Source of the DNA: an uncultured bacterium
GTDB taxonomy: Bacteria > Bacillota > Clostridia > Oscillospirales > Oscillospiraceae
DNA length: 64,000 nt
Reading direction: 5' to 3'
NCBI GenBank assembly: GCA_947643715.1
Contig: CANRXB010000005.1
Coordinates: forward strand, 1 to 64,000
Both the position numbers and the translations under genes were made by a program. Of the stretch, positions 18,138-26,199 are shown piece after piece (position 1 is the stretch's first letter; each line of letters begins with the position of its first letter). Under the pieces are notes generated by a model. The model did no database searches. It saw only the letters and a program-made list of their open reading frames with translations, and had not been told where the DNA came from.

Positions 18138-18634
18138 ATGTCGTTTGAAGTCCGTATGGTGGACAACGGCTATCTGGCCTTCCTGGTGCTGATGGGCGTG
18201 TTCGTCCTGCTCTTTGCCTACTCCTTCTACGCCCAGAGCCGCCCACGCGTCGAGGTGGATGGCCAGGACGTCACCTTCTATCCATTGTGGCGGCCGTCCA
18301 GGAGGGCGGTCTTTTCGGAGATCGCCGGCCGTAAGGAAAAGCCGGACTACTTTGGAAGCGGCTGGCGCAATGGGTCATAGGCGGCGGTTCCTATGACCGA
18401 TACTATTTGATGGAGCTGGGAGACAACTCCTGGCTCTGTGTCTAGTTCGATGACTACCTGGCGCTGACGGGGGCGGATACCTACCCCACCGGCTACGTCC
18501 GCGATACTACCACCGAGGAGCGGCGGATGCTGGATCTGGGGCTGCGGCTGGTGTTGGTGGTCGTGATTGCAGCAATGACACTTCATGACCTATGGAAAAA
18601 ACGGAGGATCGTGACACAAGATGCGGGGGGATAG
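18138..18634 (+). pseudogene. Membrane protein gene with frameshift and in-frame amber codon
   Basis: MSFEVRMVDNGYLAFLVLMGVFVLLFAYSFYAQ...DYFG then KRLAQWVIGGGSYDRYYLMELGDNSWLCV*FDDYLALTGADTYPTGYVRDTTTEERRMLDLGLRLVLVVVIAAMTLHDLWKK in another frame. Confidence 0.65.
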
Positions 18635-18637
18635 AAC

Positions 18638-19036
18638 ATGGACAGCAGGCTTATCCAAAAACCAGAAACCAGTGAAAAACTGAAAGCAAAGCAGTATGGC
18701 GCGGCGGGCCTACTCTTTATCTTAGCTGTTATCGTCATGACAGTCATCCGCTTGGCATGGGGAAATATCGTGTTTGGGAGCGGTGGGGATAAAATTTCTT
18801 TAGGTCTAGTCATTTTTTATGTGCGCAACGTCTTGCTATCATTCGGAGCCATAGATATCATTTCTGCGATCTATCATTTCGTGATTTGGCACCGAAACGG
18901 GCGGCAGCCCATGGAGGATGACAACGACAGCCTATTTTCCGACTGGAAAAGCGGGGAGCGTTCTCCGGTCAAAATTTCGCTGGTGCTTATGGCTGGTATC
19001 ATAGCGCTTTCGTTGGTGGTTGTTGTGCAGGCATAA
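18638..19036 (+). CDS. Hypothetical membrane protein
   Basis: 132 aa with three hydrophobic helices. Confidence 0.5.
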   Translation: MDSRLIQKPETSEKLKAKQYGAAGLLFILAVIVMTVIRLAWGNIVFGSGGDKISLGLVIFYVRNVLLSFGAIDIISAIYHFVIWHRNGRQPMEDDNDSLFSDWKSGERSPVKISLVLMAGIIALSLVVVVQA

Positions 19037-19134
19037 AGATGTTCTTGCTGTATCATGACAGGACGATCGCTGCGGAGGAATGTTGTGCGTTCAAAAATCC
19101 TATATACAGCCGGCTCCATATTCAGGAGGTACTT

Positions 19135-19971
19135 ATGCAAAGAATAAAATCGCTTTTTTTTGCAGTGTGTATGCTGTCCCTTCTGGCTGGATGTGACATG
19201 GATCAGCCGCCGCCGGACAATGGATCGATCCAGTGGGTGCTCGGACAGGCAAACAGCGCTCTGGAGGATATCAACGAAAAGTACGGCGATGACATTATGC
19301 GGGCCATTGACGGCCTGCGTGAAGCGGACCACCCAGGAGGCCCGTTTGAAAATGATCTGGACTCTGCCCGGGCATATCTTTTAGGGCAGATGCGGGAGAA
19401 GTATGGGATCGAGTTCGCCGTTGTCGGCAGGGAGGACCTGGACAACTATGGGCCCTTTGCCGGGGCCACCTACACCTGCCAGGTCGCGCCGGTGGACGCG
19501 CCGGAGCAGGTGGCTACCGCGCTCGTCTCCCAGACGCTGTACCAGAAGGTCCGGGACGATTTTGCAGTCTATTATTTCAAAGAGGCTGCGGAGGCCCCGG
19601 TTTTGGCGCTGTGCGAAGCAAAAGACTATGTGCTGGACCAGCGTATTTCTTTGGAGATGCCCGGGACCGCTCTGACCTGGACGGCTGATGACAGCTTGGA
19701 GAAGTTCCTTGTCCAAAGCGGGGCGTATGTCAAGGTGACGCTTCGGCTTGCGGATGATTTGGATACCAAGGTCTATGCGGGGCAGATCTTGGATCTTCTC
19801 AACAGCATCGATCAGCTTGACTGCAATTTGTCACTCCAGGCGAGAGCAAATAAAACCTACATATTCTTTTCGGAGATTAAGGTTTTGGAGGGCTTCGACG
19901 CCGGCAGCTATACGCTTGAGGAGCTCGAGGATATGATAGAGCACCGGCTCAAGATAGGCGATCCCCAATAA
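19135..19971 (+). CDS. Putative lipoprotein
   Basis: MQRIKSLFFAVCMLSLLAGCDMDQ lipobox; RBS AGGAGG. Confidence 0.7.
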   Translation: MQRIKSLFFAVCMLSLLAGCDMDQPPPDNGSIQWVLGQANSALEDINEKYGDDIMRAIDGLREADHPGGPFENDLDSARAYLLGQMREKYGIEFAVVGREDLDNYGPFAGATYTCQVAPVDAPEQVATALVSQTLYQKVRDDFAVYYFKEAAEAPVLALCEAKDYVLDQRISLEMPGTALTWTADDSLEKFLVQSGAYVKVTLRLADDLDTKVYAGQILDLLNSIDQLDCNLSLQARANKTYIFFSEIKVLEGFDAGSYTLEELEDMIEHRLKIGDPQ

Positions 19972-20137
19972 ATACAGGATGAAAAATGTGAGATGGAAGC
20001 ATGAAAATATGTTGTGATAAGGAAGGGGCATCATTGCCAAACGGGTTTTGAAGCTGGATGTCGGGAAGGTGTGCAAGACCTGTGGCAGGTCCGGGTATGT
20101 GCCCAAACAGCATTGAAGTGAAAGAAAGACCGCGATC

Positions 20138-20410
20138 ATGGTGAAAGGGAAAAGACGATCGCGGAAGGGGACTGCGCTTGCCCTGATATCCTTGCTCATG
20201 TTCGGCTCGCTGGCGGGCTGCGAGGGGAAACGGCAGGAGGAAAGGGGCAATGGGGGCATATCCGATGCGGGCGTTCCAACAAGCTCGTATACGCCCCTAG
20301 TAAATGGAGCTGGGTACGTCGTTGTCACGATGCCCATTACGCTTTCCGGCGGAAATACAGCAAAGGAATCAGAGGAGCAGCACCAGAAGAACATATTTGG
20401 AAAGAGCTGA
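20138..20410 (+). CDS. Short lipoprotein, possibly truncated
   Basis: TALALISLLMFGSLAGCEGK lipobox; coding potential appears to continue in another frame. Confidence 0.4.
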   Translation: MVKGKRRSRKGTALALISLLMFGSLAGCEGKRQEERGNGGISDAGVPTSSYTPLVNGAGYVVVTMPITLSGGNTAKESEEQHQKNIFGKS

Positions 20411-20780
20411 GCTCTGCGGGCAACGATGTGGACCGATGGCTCAGGATTCGGTCGAAGGCAAGGGAGAGCTTCGTAAGGCCATCGAAATATTGGCCGAGGA
20501 CCTGAGCCATCAGTTGACTTATCACAGCGCTACAGCCAACGAGGCGGTTTGGCAGCATGGCTTGTTATCGCTGATAGGCGGTGAAATGATCGTGCCGGTC
20601 CTTCCTCTCGTTTATGGTGTTGGAGTTTGCCCAGAATGCGGAAGGTGGGAGCCGTACTGGACTTGGATGGATCGGTTTGTAGAAGATTATTGACAAGTGC
20701 CTGGCTCACTCAATCGTATCTGGCATTTTAGAAACGATTTAGTTTGAAAGTTTATGATCCAAAGAAAGGACAGCAGCATC

Positions 20781-21242
20781 ATGGAAGATTTTCTTTTTGA
20801 GATTGCGCATCCTGCTGCAACGGGACCGGAAATCGCTGTGCTGGAAAACCGATTCCATTTTCATATGCCTAGGGATATCCGCCAGTTTTACCTGAAGCAC
20901 AATGGGGTGATATTTCTTCCCAACGCTCGATCAAATCCAGAGAATTGTGAGTTGCGGTATTTTTATTCAGTTGGGCGGCAGTTTGAGGATCATATCCCGA
21001 CCATCGATCAACTGCTAGGATGGCAAGCAAAAGATCGACTGATCCCAATGTACTATATCCCATTCTGTTCGGACGAGGCAGGCGACAGCTATTATGTTCG
21101 TGTGGATGAAGAGGGATACGGAGAGATCTATTACTTTGTAGATTTCCTTGATGATCCGAACGTTGAGGGAGCGGGGCTGATTGCTGAGAGCTTTACAGAT
21201 TTTTTAGCGCAAATAGAGGTTCCGACCCCAAAGGGGCGATGA
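20781..21242 (+). CDS. SMI1/KNR4 (SUKH) family protein
   Basis: EIAVLENRFHFHMPRDIRQFYLKHNGV...GDSYYVRVDEEGYGEIYYFVDFLDDP...AESFTDFLAQI. Confidence 0.82.
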   Translation: MEDFLFEIAHPAATGPEIAVLENRFHFHMPRDIRQFYLKHNGVIFLPNARSNPENCELRYFYSVGRQFEDHIPTIDQLLGWQAKDRLIPMYYIPFCSDEAGDSYYVRVDEEGYGEIYYFVDFLDDPNVEGAGLIAESFTDFLAQIEVPTPKGR

Positions 21243-21257
21243 AGGGAGCAGGCGGTT

Positions 21258-21584
21258 GTGGCAAATATCCAGCTTAGAGCAGGCGAAGTGCTGATCGGGC
21301 AGGGGATGATGGCCTATTGGGAGCCAGTGCTGGGGAGTTCATGTCAGACATGGCGCGGCACGATCTTTGTCACGAATCAAAGAGTGTGCTTCTATATTTC
21401 CTGGCTCAGCCATCCGGAATTTGAGCTTGAACTTGCGAAGATCAAGGGCTTCACGGTCGGCAGGCATTTGTTTTTCACGAAGGTGACTTTACACAGCAGC
21501 GCAGGCGAAAAACTTACTTTTACTGGGTTCCCTGCAAAAAAGCTACAGGAATGGCTGCGGCAAGCGGGCATTCAAAAATTGTAG
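21258..21584 (+). CDS. GRAM-like domain protein
   Basis: WRGTIFVTNQRVCFYISWL...LELAKIKGFTVGRHLFFTKVTLHSSAGEKLTFTGF. Confidence 0.5.
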   Translation: MANIQLRAGEVLIGQGMMAYWEPVLGSSCQTWRGTIFVTNQRVCFYISWLSHPEFELELAKIKGFTVGRHLFFTKVTLHSSAGEKLTFTGFPAKKLQEWLRQAGIQKL

Positions 21585-21749
21585 GCCAGGGGGGAGGTAC
21601 ACGCATTTTATGGTCACGATGTACTTGGGAGGAGTATTTTCTGCAAAGTCAGATGCCCCAAGGGACACAGCCAAAAAGTTGAGAGAACCGTCCCTGAGCG
21701 GATCCGGCTTGGGGGATATGCTGAATGATTTGACCGTCTTCGATCGATA

Positions 21750-21788
21750 GAGAGTGGCTTCTGCAATGCTGCAGGGGCCACTCTTAAA
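21750..21788 (+). terminator. Terminator-like hairpin
   Basis: AGAGTGGC...GCCACTCT with inner CTGCA/TGCAG, followed by TTAAATT. Confidence 0.4.
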
Positions 21789-22010
21789 TTCTCCCAAATA
21801 TTTAGCATGATTTGAAATCCTGTGCAGGATAAGGAGTGAAGGCGATGAGGTCCTTGGGGAAGGCATCCCGATCGAACCTTGACGAACAGGCCATATGGTC
21901 TCATAAGAGCCAACGCTTATTAGGGAATCGATGACCTGGCCTTGTAAGGTTTGATTTGCCTGATCGACATATGACTATGATCCAGAACGTAAAATGCGAA
22001 GGAAAGGAGT

Positions 22011-22232
22011 GTGCTTGATCCGATGAAGGACGGGAGTCTAAGTGTACCGCCATGGGAAAAATCCAATTTGACGCTTGCGGAAGCATCAGAGTATTTCAAT
22101 ATCGGGATCAATAAACTGAGAGAGATCACAAACGAAAGAGAATGTGAACATTGTGTATTATATATAGGAAACAGGCGGTTGATCAAAAGGAAAAAGTTTG
22201 AAGAGTATCTGTCGGAGGTGTATTCGATCTAA
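22011..22232 (+). CDS. Excisionase-like (Tn916 Xis type) DNA-binding protein
   Basis: LTLAEASEYFNIGINKLREITNERECEHCVLYIGNRRLIKRKKFEEYLSEVYSI; directly upstream of int. Confidence 0.85.
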   Translation: MLDPMKDGSLSVPPWEKSNLTLAEASEYFNIGINKLREITNERECEHCVLYIGNRRLIKRKKFEEYLSEVYSI

Positions 22233-22306
22233 TGTTTGGAATCAAATCAAAATGTGATGAGATCGTAACATCATGTTGAGCGCTTTTCTCGAAAGGAAGA
22301 TCATGT

Positions 22307-23485
22307 ATGGCGGAAAAGCGCAAGGACAACAAAGGAAGGGTTTTGAAGGACGGAGAGAGTCAGCGGAAAAATGGCAGCTATGAATACCGCTATTTCGACA
22401 TACGGAAGAAGCGTCATAGCGTGTATGCAAGATCGTTGGCTGAGCTGAGGGAAAAGGAGCGTGATATTCAGCGTGATATCGATGACGGGATCGACTATGC
22501 GGCGGGAAGGATCACAGTCCTTGAACTTGTGGAACGGTATCTTTCACAAAAACGTCCAGAAAAACATAACACAGCGGTAAACTACAATTTTGTAAAAAAT
22601 TTGCTGAAAAAAGAGGAGTTCTGCAGCCGAAAGATCTATACTGTGAAGTCATCTGATGGGAAAGCCTTTTTTTTGAAGCTGCATGATGATGGGTATTCAT
22701 TTTCGACGATCCATACGATCCGCAGTGTGTTGAAGCCGGCATTTGAATTAGCGGCAGAAGATGATGCAGTGAGAAGAAACCCATTTGCTTTTGCTCTGAA
22801 TGGTGTCATATCTAATGATCCTGAAAAAAGAAAAGCACTTTCAGCAGAAGAAAAGAAGCGGTTACTTACGTTTTTAGAGAATGATGAGTGCGGGCGAAAG
22901 TATTACGATGTCGTTGTGATCCTGCTGGGCACTGGTCTACGCATCTCAGAATTGTGCGGCCTCACGAAAGCCGATGTCGATTTTGAAGCTGGGCGGATCC
23001 AGGTGAACAAGCAATTGCTGCGCGGAAGGATGTCTGGCGTTAGCCGCTTGATACTCGAAACGCCAAAGTCAGAGTGCGGTGTGAGGTATATCCCGATGCT
23101 GGACAGTGCGGTGATCGAGGCGTTCTATCATGTCATACAGGCAAGGCGGTCGCCAAAGGTCGAACATATTGTGGGCGGTCATTCTGAGTTCCTTTTTTTG
23201 GACAAAAACGGAACGCCGAAAACAGCCGTCGCTTTTGAACACGCTCTGTCCCGCCTTATGAGAAAATATAATCGACTCCATGATGATGTGTTGAACGTGA
23301 CGCCTCATATACTACGGCATACATTTTGTACGGAGCTGATCTCGGCAGGGATGGAGATCTCTTCTGTGTCATACCTCATGGGCCACTCAAATGCGTCCAC
23401 GACCCTTGGCGTATACACACATGGGCGATATGAGACAGCAGAAAAAGCGTTTGCAGGCATAGTCGAGAGGAGAGCCTTTTCCTAG
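22307..23485 (+). CDS. Tn916-type tyrosine recombinase/integrase
   Basis: N-terminal KDNKGRVLKDGESQRKNGSYEYRY arm-binding-like domain; catalytic GTGLRISE, HILRHTFCT, LMGHSNASTTLGVYTH. Confidence 0.95.
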   Translation: MAEKRKDNKGRVLKDGESQRKNGSYEYRYFDIRKKRHSVYARSLAELREKERDIQRDIDDGIDYAAGRITVLELVERYLSQKRPEKHNTAVNYNFVKNLLKKEEFCSRKIYTVKSSDGKAFFLKLHDDGYSFSTIHTIRSVLKPAFELAAEDDAVRRNPFAFALNGVISNDPEKRKALSAEEKKRLLTFLENDECGRKYYDVVVILLGTGLRISELCGLTKADVDFEAGRIQVNKQLLRGRMSGVSRLILETPKSECGVRYIPMLDSAVIEAFYHVIQARRSPKVEHIVGGHSEFLFLDKNGTPKTAVAFEHALSRLMRKYNRLHDDVLNVTPHILRHTFCTELISAGMEISSVSYLMGHSNASTTLGVYTHGRYETAEKAFAGIVERRAFS

Positions 23486-23491
23486 GTGTGT

Positions 23492-23524
23492 CTTGCGCCA
23501 GGACTTACGCCAGAGTTTACGCCA
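23492..23524 (+). repeat. Putative integrase arm-type binding repeats, right end
   Basis: CTTGCGCCA / CTTACGCCA / TTTACGCCA at exact 12-bp period (23492, 23504, 23516). Confidence 0.65.
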
Positions 23525-23674
23525 TTTAACAGTAGATTTGTGGAGGTGTACGTGACGATGCGGATCCTGATCATAAAATAGATAGAGATCGAAACGAACG
23601 AAATGCAGTAAAAAGTGGATGCTTTGATAACTTTTTCGGAAAATTTTAGAAGCTGAGACGCTGCGCTCGATTTG

Positions 23675-23682
23675 TTATCTGA
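23675..23682 (+). repeat. Right attachment core (putative attR)
   Basis: TTATCTGA, identical to 2175-2182. Confidence 0.82.
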
Positions 23683-23921
23683 TCATCTGCCGCTCGCTCA
23701 CCTATGCCCAGCGCACCGCCCAGGTGCTGGAGCGGGTAGGGATCTCCAGCGCTGTCCAGCGCTCGCCCAAGATCATATCCAAGGAGGGCTGCGGCTATTG
23801 CGTGCGCATCCCGGAGCGGCGGCTCACCGACGCGCTGACCGTCCTGCGCAGGGAGGGCATGGCCCCCAAGCAGGTGTTCCTCCAGACGGCGGAGGGGGAG
23901 TACAGCGAGGTGAAGCCATGA
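23675..23921 (+). pseudogene. 3' part of DUF3343 gene, separated from its start by the island
   Basis: YLIICRSLTYAQRTAQVLERVGISSAVQRSPKIISKEGCGYCVRIPERRLTDALTVLRREGMAPKQVF...; stop overlaps next ATG. Confidence 0.83.
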
Positions 23922-25045
23922 TCTATTTCGACAGTGCCGCTACCACGCTGGAAAAACCGCAGCAGGTCCCCCGTGCCACTGCCTGGGCCATGACCCATCT
24001 GGCCAGCCCTGGCCGGGGCGGCCATGCCCCAGGCATGAAGGCGGCGGACGTGATGTACCGGATGCGGGAGCAGGCCGCGATGCTCTTCCACGTCGGCGAC
24101 CCGGAGCGGGTGGTGCTGACCTGTAACGCCACCCACGGCCTGAACTTGGCGATCCGTTCCCTGGTGAAGCCAGGGGGGACGGTGGTGATCTCAGGCTATG
24201 AGCACAACGCCGTCACCCGGCCCCTCTACGCCATCCCTGGCGTGAAGGTGAAGGTCGCGGCGGGCGCGCTGTTCGACGCCGAGGGAGTGTATACCGCCTT
24301 CGAGCGGGAGATCACTCCGGAGGTGGACGTGGTGGTGTGCGATCATGTGTCCAACGTGTTCGGCTTCATCCAGCCGGTGGAGCGCATCGCCGAACTTTGC
24401 CGGGAGCGGGGCGTGCCCCTCATCGTGGACGCGTCCCAATCCGCCGGCGTGCTGAACGTGGACCTGGAGGGCTGGGGCGCGGCCTTCGTGGCCATGCCGG
24501 GACATAAAGGGCTGTACGGGCCCCAGGGCACCGGTCTGCTGCTGTGCGCAGGGGAGGCCCAGCCGCTGATCTTTGGCGGGACGGGGAGCCTGTCCGCCCG
24601 GCAGGAGATGCCGGCCTTCCTGCCCGACCGGCTGGAGGCGGGCACCCACAACGTATGCGGCGCGGCGGGACTGCTGGCCGGGATGAGGTTCGTCAGCCGG
24701 ACCGGGACCGCCCGGATCCACCGCCATGAACGCTGCTTGGCCAAACGCATGATGGACCGGCTGGCGTGTGTCCCCGGCGTGACCGTGTTCCGGGGGGGCG
24801 AGGAGCAGAGCGGCCTGTGTTCCGTGGTCGTGGACGGCATGGACTGCGAGGATCTGGGCGCAGCGCTGGCGCAGCGCGGCGTGGCGGTGCGGGCAGGACT
24901 GCACTGTGCCCCGCTGGCCCACCGGACGGCGGGCACGCAGGACACCGGGACCGTCCGTTTCAGCTTTTCCGCCTTCAACCGCCCGGACCAGGTGGACCGG
25001 GTGGCGGCGATCGTTCGGGAGCTGGCCGGCGCGGCAAAGAGCTGA
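23918..25045 (+). CDS. Aminotransferase class V / cysteine desulfurase family protein
   Basis: MIYFDSAATTLEKPQ...GYEHNAVTRPLY...VDASQSAGVLNVDLE...MPGHKGLYGPQGTGLLL. Confidence 0.9.
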   Translation: MIYFDSAATTLEKPQQVPRATAWAMTHLASPGRGGHAPGMKAADVMYRMREQAAMLFHVGDPERVVLTCNATHGLNLAIRSLVKPGGTVVISGYEHNAVTRPLYAIPGVKVKVAAGALFDAEGVYTAFEREITPEVDVVVCDHVSNVFGFIQPVERIAELCRERGVPLIVDASQSAGVLNVDLEGWGAAFVAMPGHKGLYGPQGTGLLLCAGEAQPLIFGGTGSLSARQEMPAFLPDRLEAGTHNVCGAAGLLAGMRFVSRTGTARIHRHERCLAKRMMDRLACVPGVTVFRGGEEQSGLCSVVVDGMDCEDLGAALAQRGVAVRAGLHCAPLAHRTAGTQDTGTVRFSFSAFNRPDQVDRVAAIVRELAGAAKS

Positions 25046-25140
25046 GGCGAGAGCCTTCGTGCGGGGGCGCGGTATTGGCCGCGCCCCCGCTCCTTGTCCC
25101 GCGGCCCCCGTGAATTTTCTCTTAATTCTGATCGATCCAC

Positions 25141-25169
25141 TTGCCAATCCTGGCTGGATAGGCTATAAT
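25141..25169 (+). promoter_or_regulatory. Sigma-70-type promoter upstream of cdaA
   Basis: TTGCCA - 17 nt - TATAAT. Confidence 0.75.
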
Positions 25170-25308
25170 ATCCTCTGCATAGACGATGGTGTGCCGATCG
25201 TACCGTCCTGGACGAGCGGGAGGACGGGGCACGTTGGCGGCATGTCCGCTGTCGGCCGTGGCCTTATGCTGCGGATCGGCCCTTTGGTGGGAAAAGGAGT
25301 GGGCGCAC

Positions 25309-26199
25309 ATGGAAACGATAATGCAGACGCTGCTGCTGGCGCCGGAATACCTTAGGCTCATCGGGTTCACCGATATCCTGGACATGGCCATCATCGCCTT
25401 CGGGGTCTATCACCTGTTCCGTTTCGTGCGCCGCAGCCGGTCCGGGCAGGTGGTGAAGGCCATCGTGTTCATCGTGGCGGCTATGGCCTTGGCCAACCTG
25501 CTCCATCTGCGGGTCATCCGTGCGGTGCTGAACAACGCGGTGGAGCTGGGCGTGATCGCCCTCATCATCCTGTTCCAGCCGGAGCTGCGCCGTTTCCTGG
25601 AACAGATGGGCAGCGGTAAGATCAAGGAGCTGTTCGTGGCGGAGAGCTATAGCAACGACCTGGAGAGCGCCATCCTGGAGACGGTGGAAGCGTACACGTC
25701 CCTGTCCAAAGACAAGGTGGGGGCGCTGATGGTGTTCGAACGGCGCACCCTGCTGGACGATGTGCTCAAGACGGGCACTGCGTTGGAATGCCAGGTGTCC
25801 GCCGAGCTGCTGAAGAACCTGTTTTGGAACAAAGCGCCGCTCCACGACGGGGCGGTCATCGTGCGCAACGGACGCATCGTGGGGGCAGGCTGTATGCTGC
25901 CTCTGTCCGGCAACGTGAACCTCAGCCGGGACCTTGGGATGCGCCACCGGGCGGGCATCGGGGTCAGTGAGAACTCGGACGCGGTGGTGGCCATCGTGTC
26001 CGAGGAGACGGGCTCCATCTCGGTGGCCGTCAACGGGATGCTCAAACGACATCTGTCGCCGGAGACGCTGGAGCGGCTGCTGCGCCTGGAGCTCATGCCC
26101 GCTGCCGGGGAGGAGGGCAAGTCCACTGCCGCGGCCCGGATCACCAGTGTGCTCAGGAGCATCAAGGGAGATGATTCCAATGGGAAAGAAGATTCTTGA
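25309..26199 (+). CDS. cdaA: Diadenylate cyclase CdaA (DAC domain)
   Basis: Three N-terminal TM helices; ...LHDGAVIVRNGRIVGAGCMLPLS...LGMRHRAGIGVSENSDAVVAIVSEETGSISVAVNG. Confidence 0.95.
   Translation: METIMQTLLLAPEYLRLIGFTDILDMAIIAFGVYHLFRFVRRSRSGQVVKAIVFIVAAMALANLLHLRVIRAVLNNAVELGVIALIILFQPELRRFLEQMGSGKIKELFVAESYSNDLESAILETVEAYTSLSKDKVGALMVFERRTLLDDVLKTGTALECQVSAELLKNLFWNKAPLHDGAVIVRNGRIVGAGCMLPLSGNVNLSRDLGMRHRAGIGVSENSDAVVAIVSEETGSISVAVNGMLKRHLSPETLERLLRLELMPAAGEEGKSTAAARITSVLRSIKGDDSNGKEDS

Larger units (their letters stand above)
2183..23682 (+). mobile_element. 21.5-kb integrated genomic island with Tn916-type int/xis module
   Basis: Flanked by TTATCTGA direct repeats; splits DUF3343 ORF; complete tyrosine recombinase and Xis-like gene at right end; clustered TTTACGCCA motifs at both ends. 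Confidence 0.87.

Noticed and set aside
3592-20693. Island frameshifts as pure sequencing error
   Set aside because: Not fully excluded given the adapter at the contig end, but more than 40 kb of flanking core genes are intact in frame, so gene decay is the better explanation.
21611-21751. 46-aa ORF MVTMYLGGVFSAKSDAPRDTAKKLREPSLSGSGLGDMLNDLTVFDR before a hairpin
   Set aside because: Possible microprotein, but no clear RBS and no family recognized; too weak to list.
23492-23524. Short tandem repeats as a CRISPR-like array
   Set aside because: Only 9-bp units at 12-bp period with no spacers; matched by similar repeats at the other element end, which fits integrase sites better.
2199-23670. 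Imperfect terminal inverted similarity AGAAGCCTGTCATACTGCGC / AGAAGCTGAGACGCTGCGC at the element ends
   Set aside because: Weak match needing gaps; could be chance, so not claimed as terminal repeats.
23672-23917. N-terminal extension of the aminotransferase ORF (MLSDHLPLAHLCPAHRPGAGAGRD...)
   Set aside because: Out-of-frame reading of the DUF3343 coding sequence; true start MIYFDSAATT at 23918.
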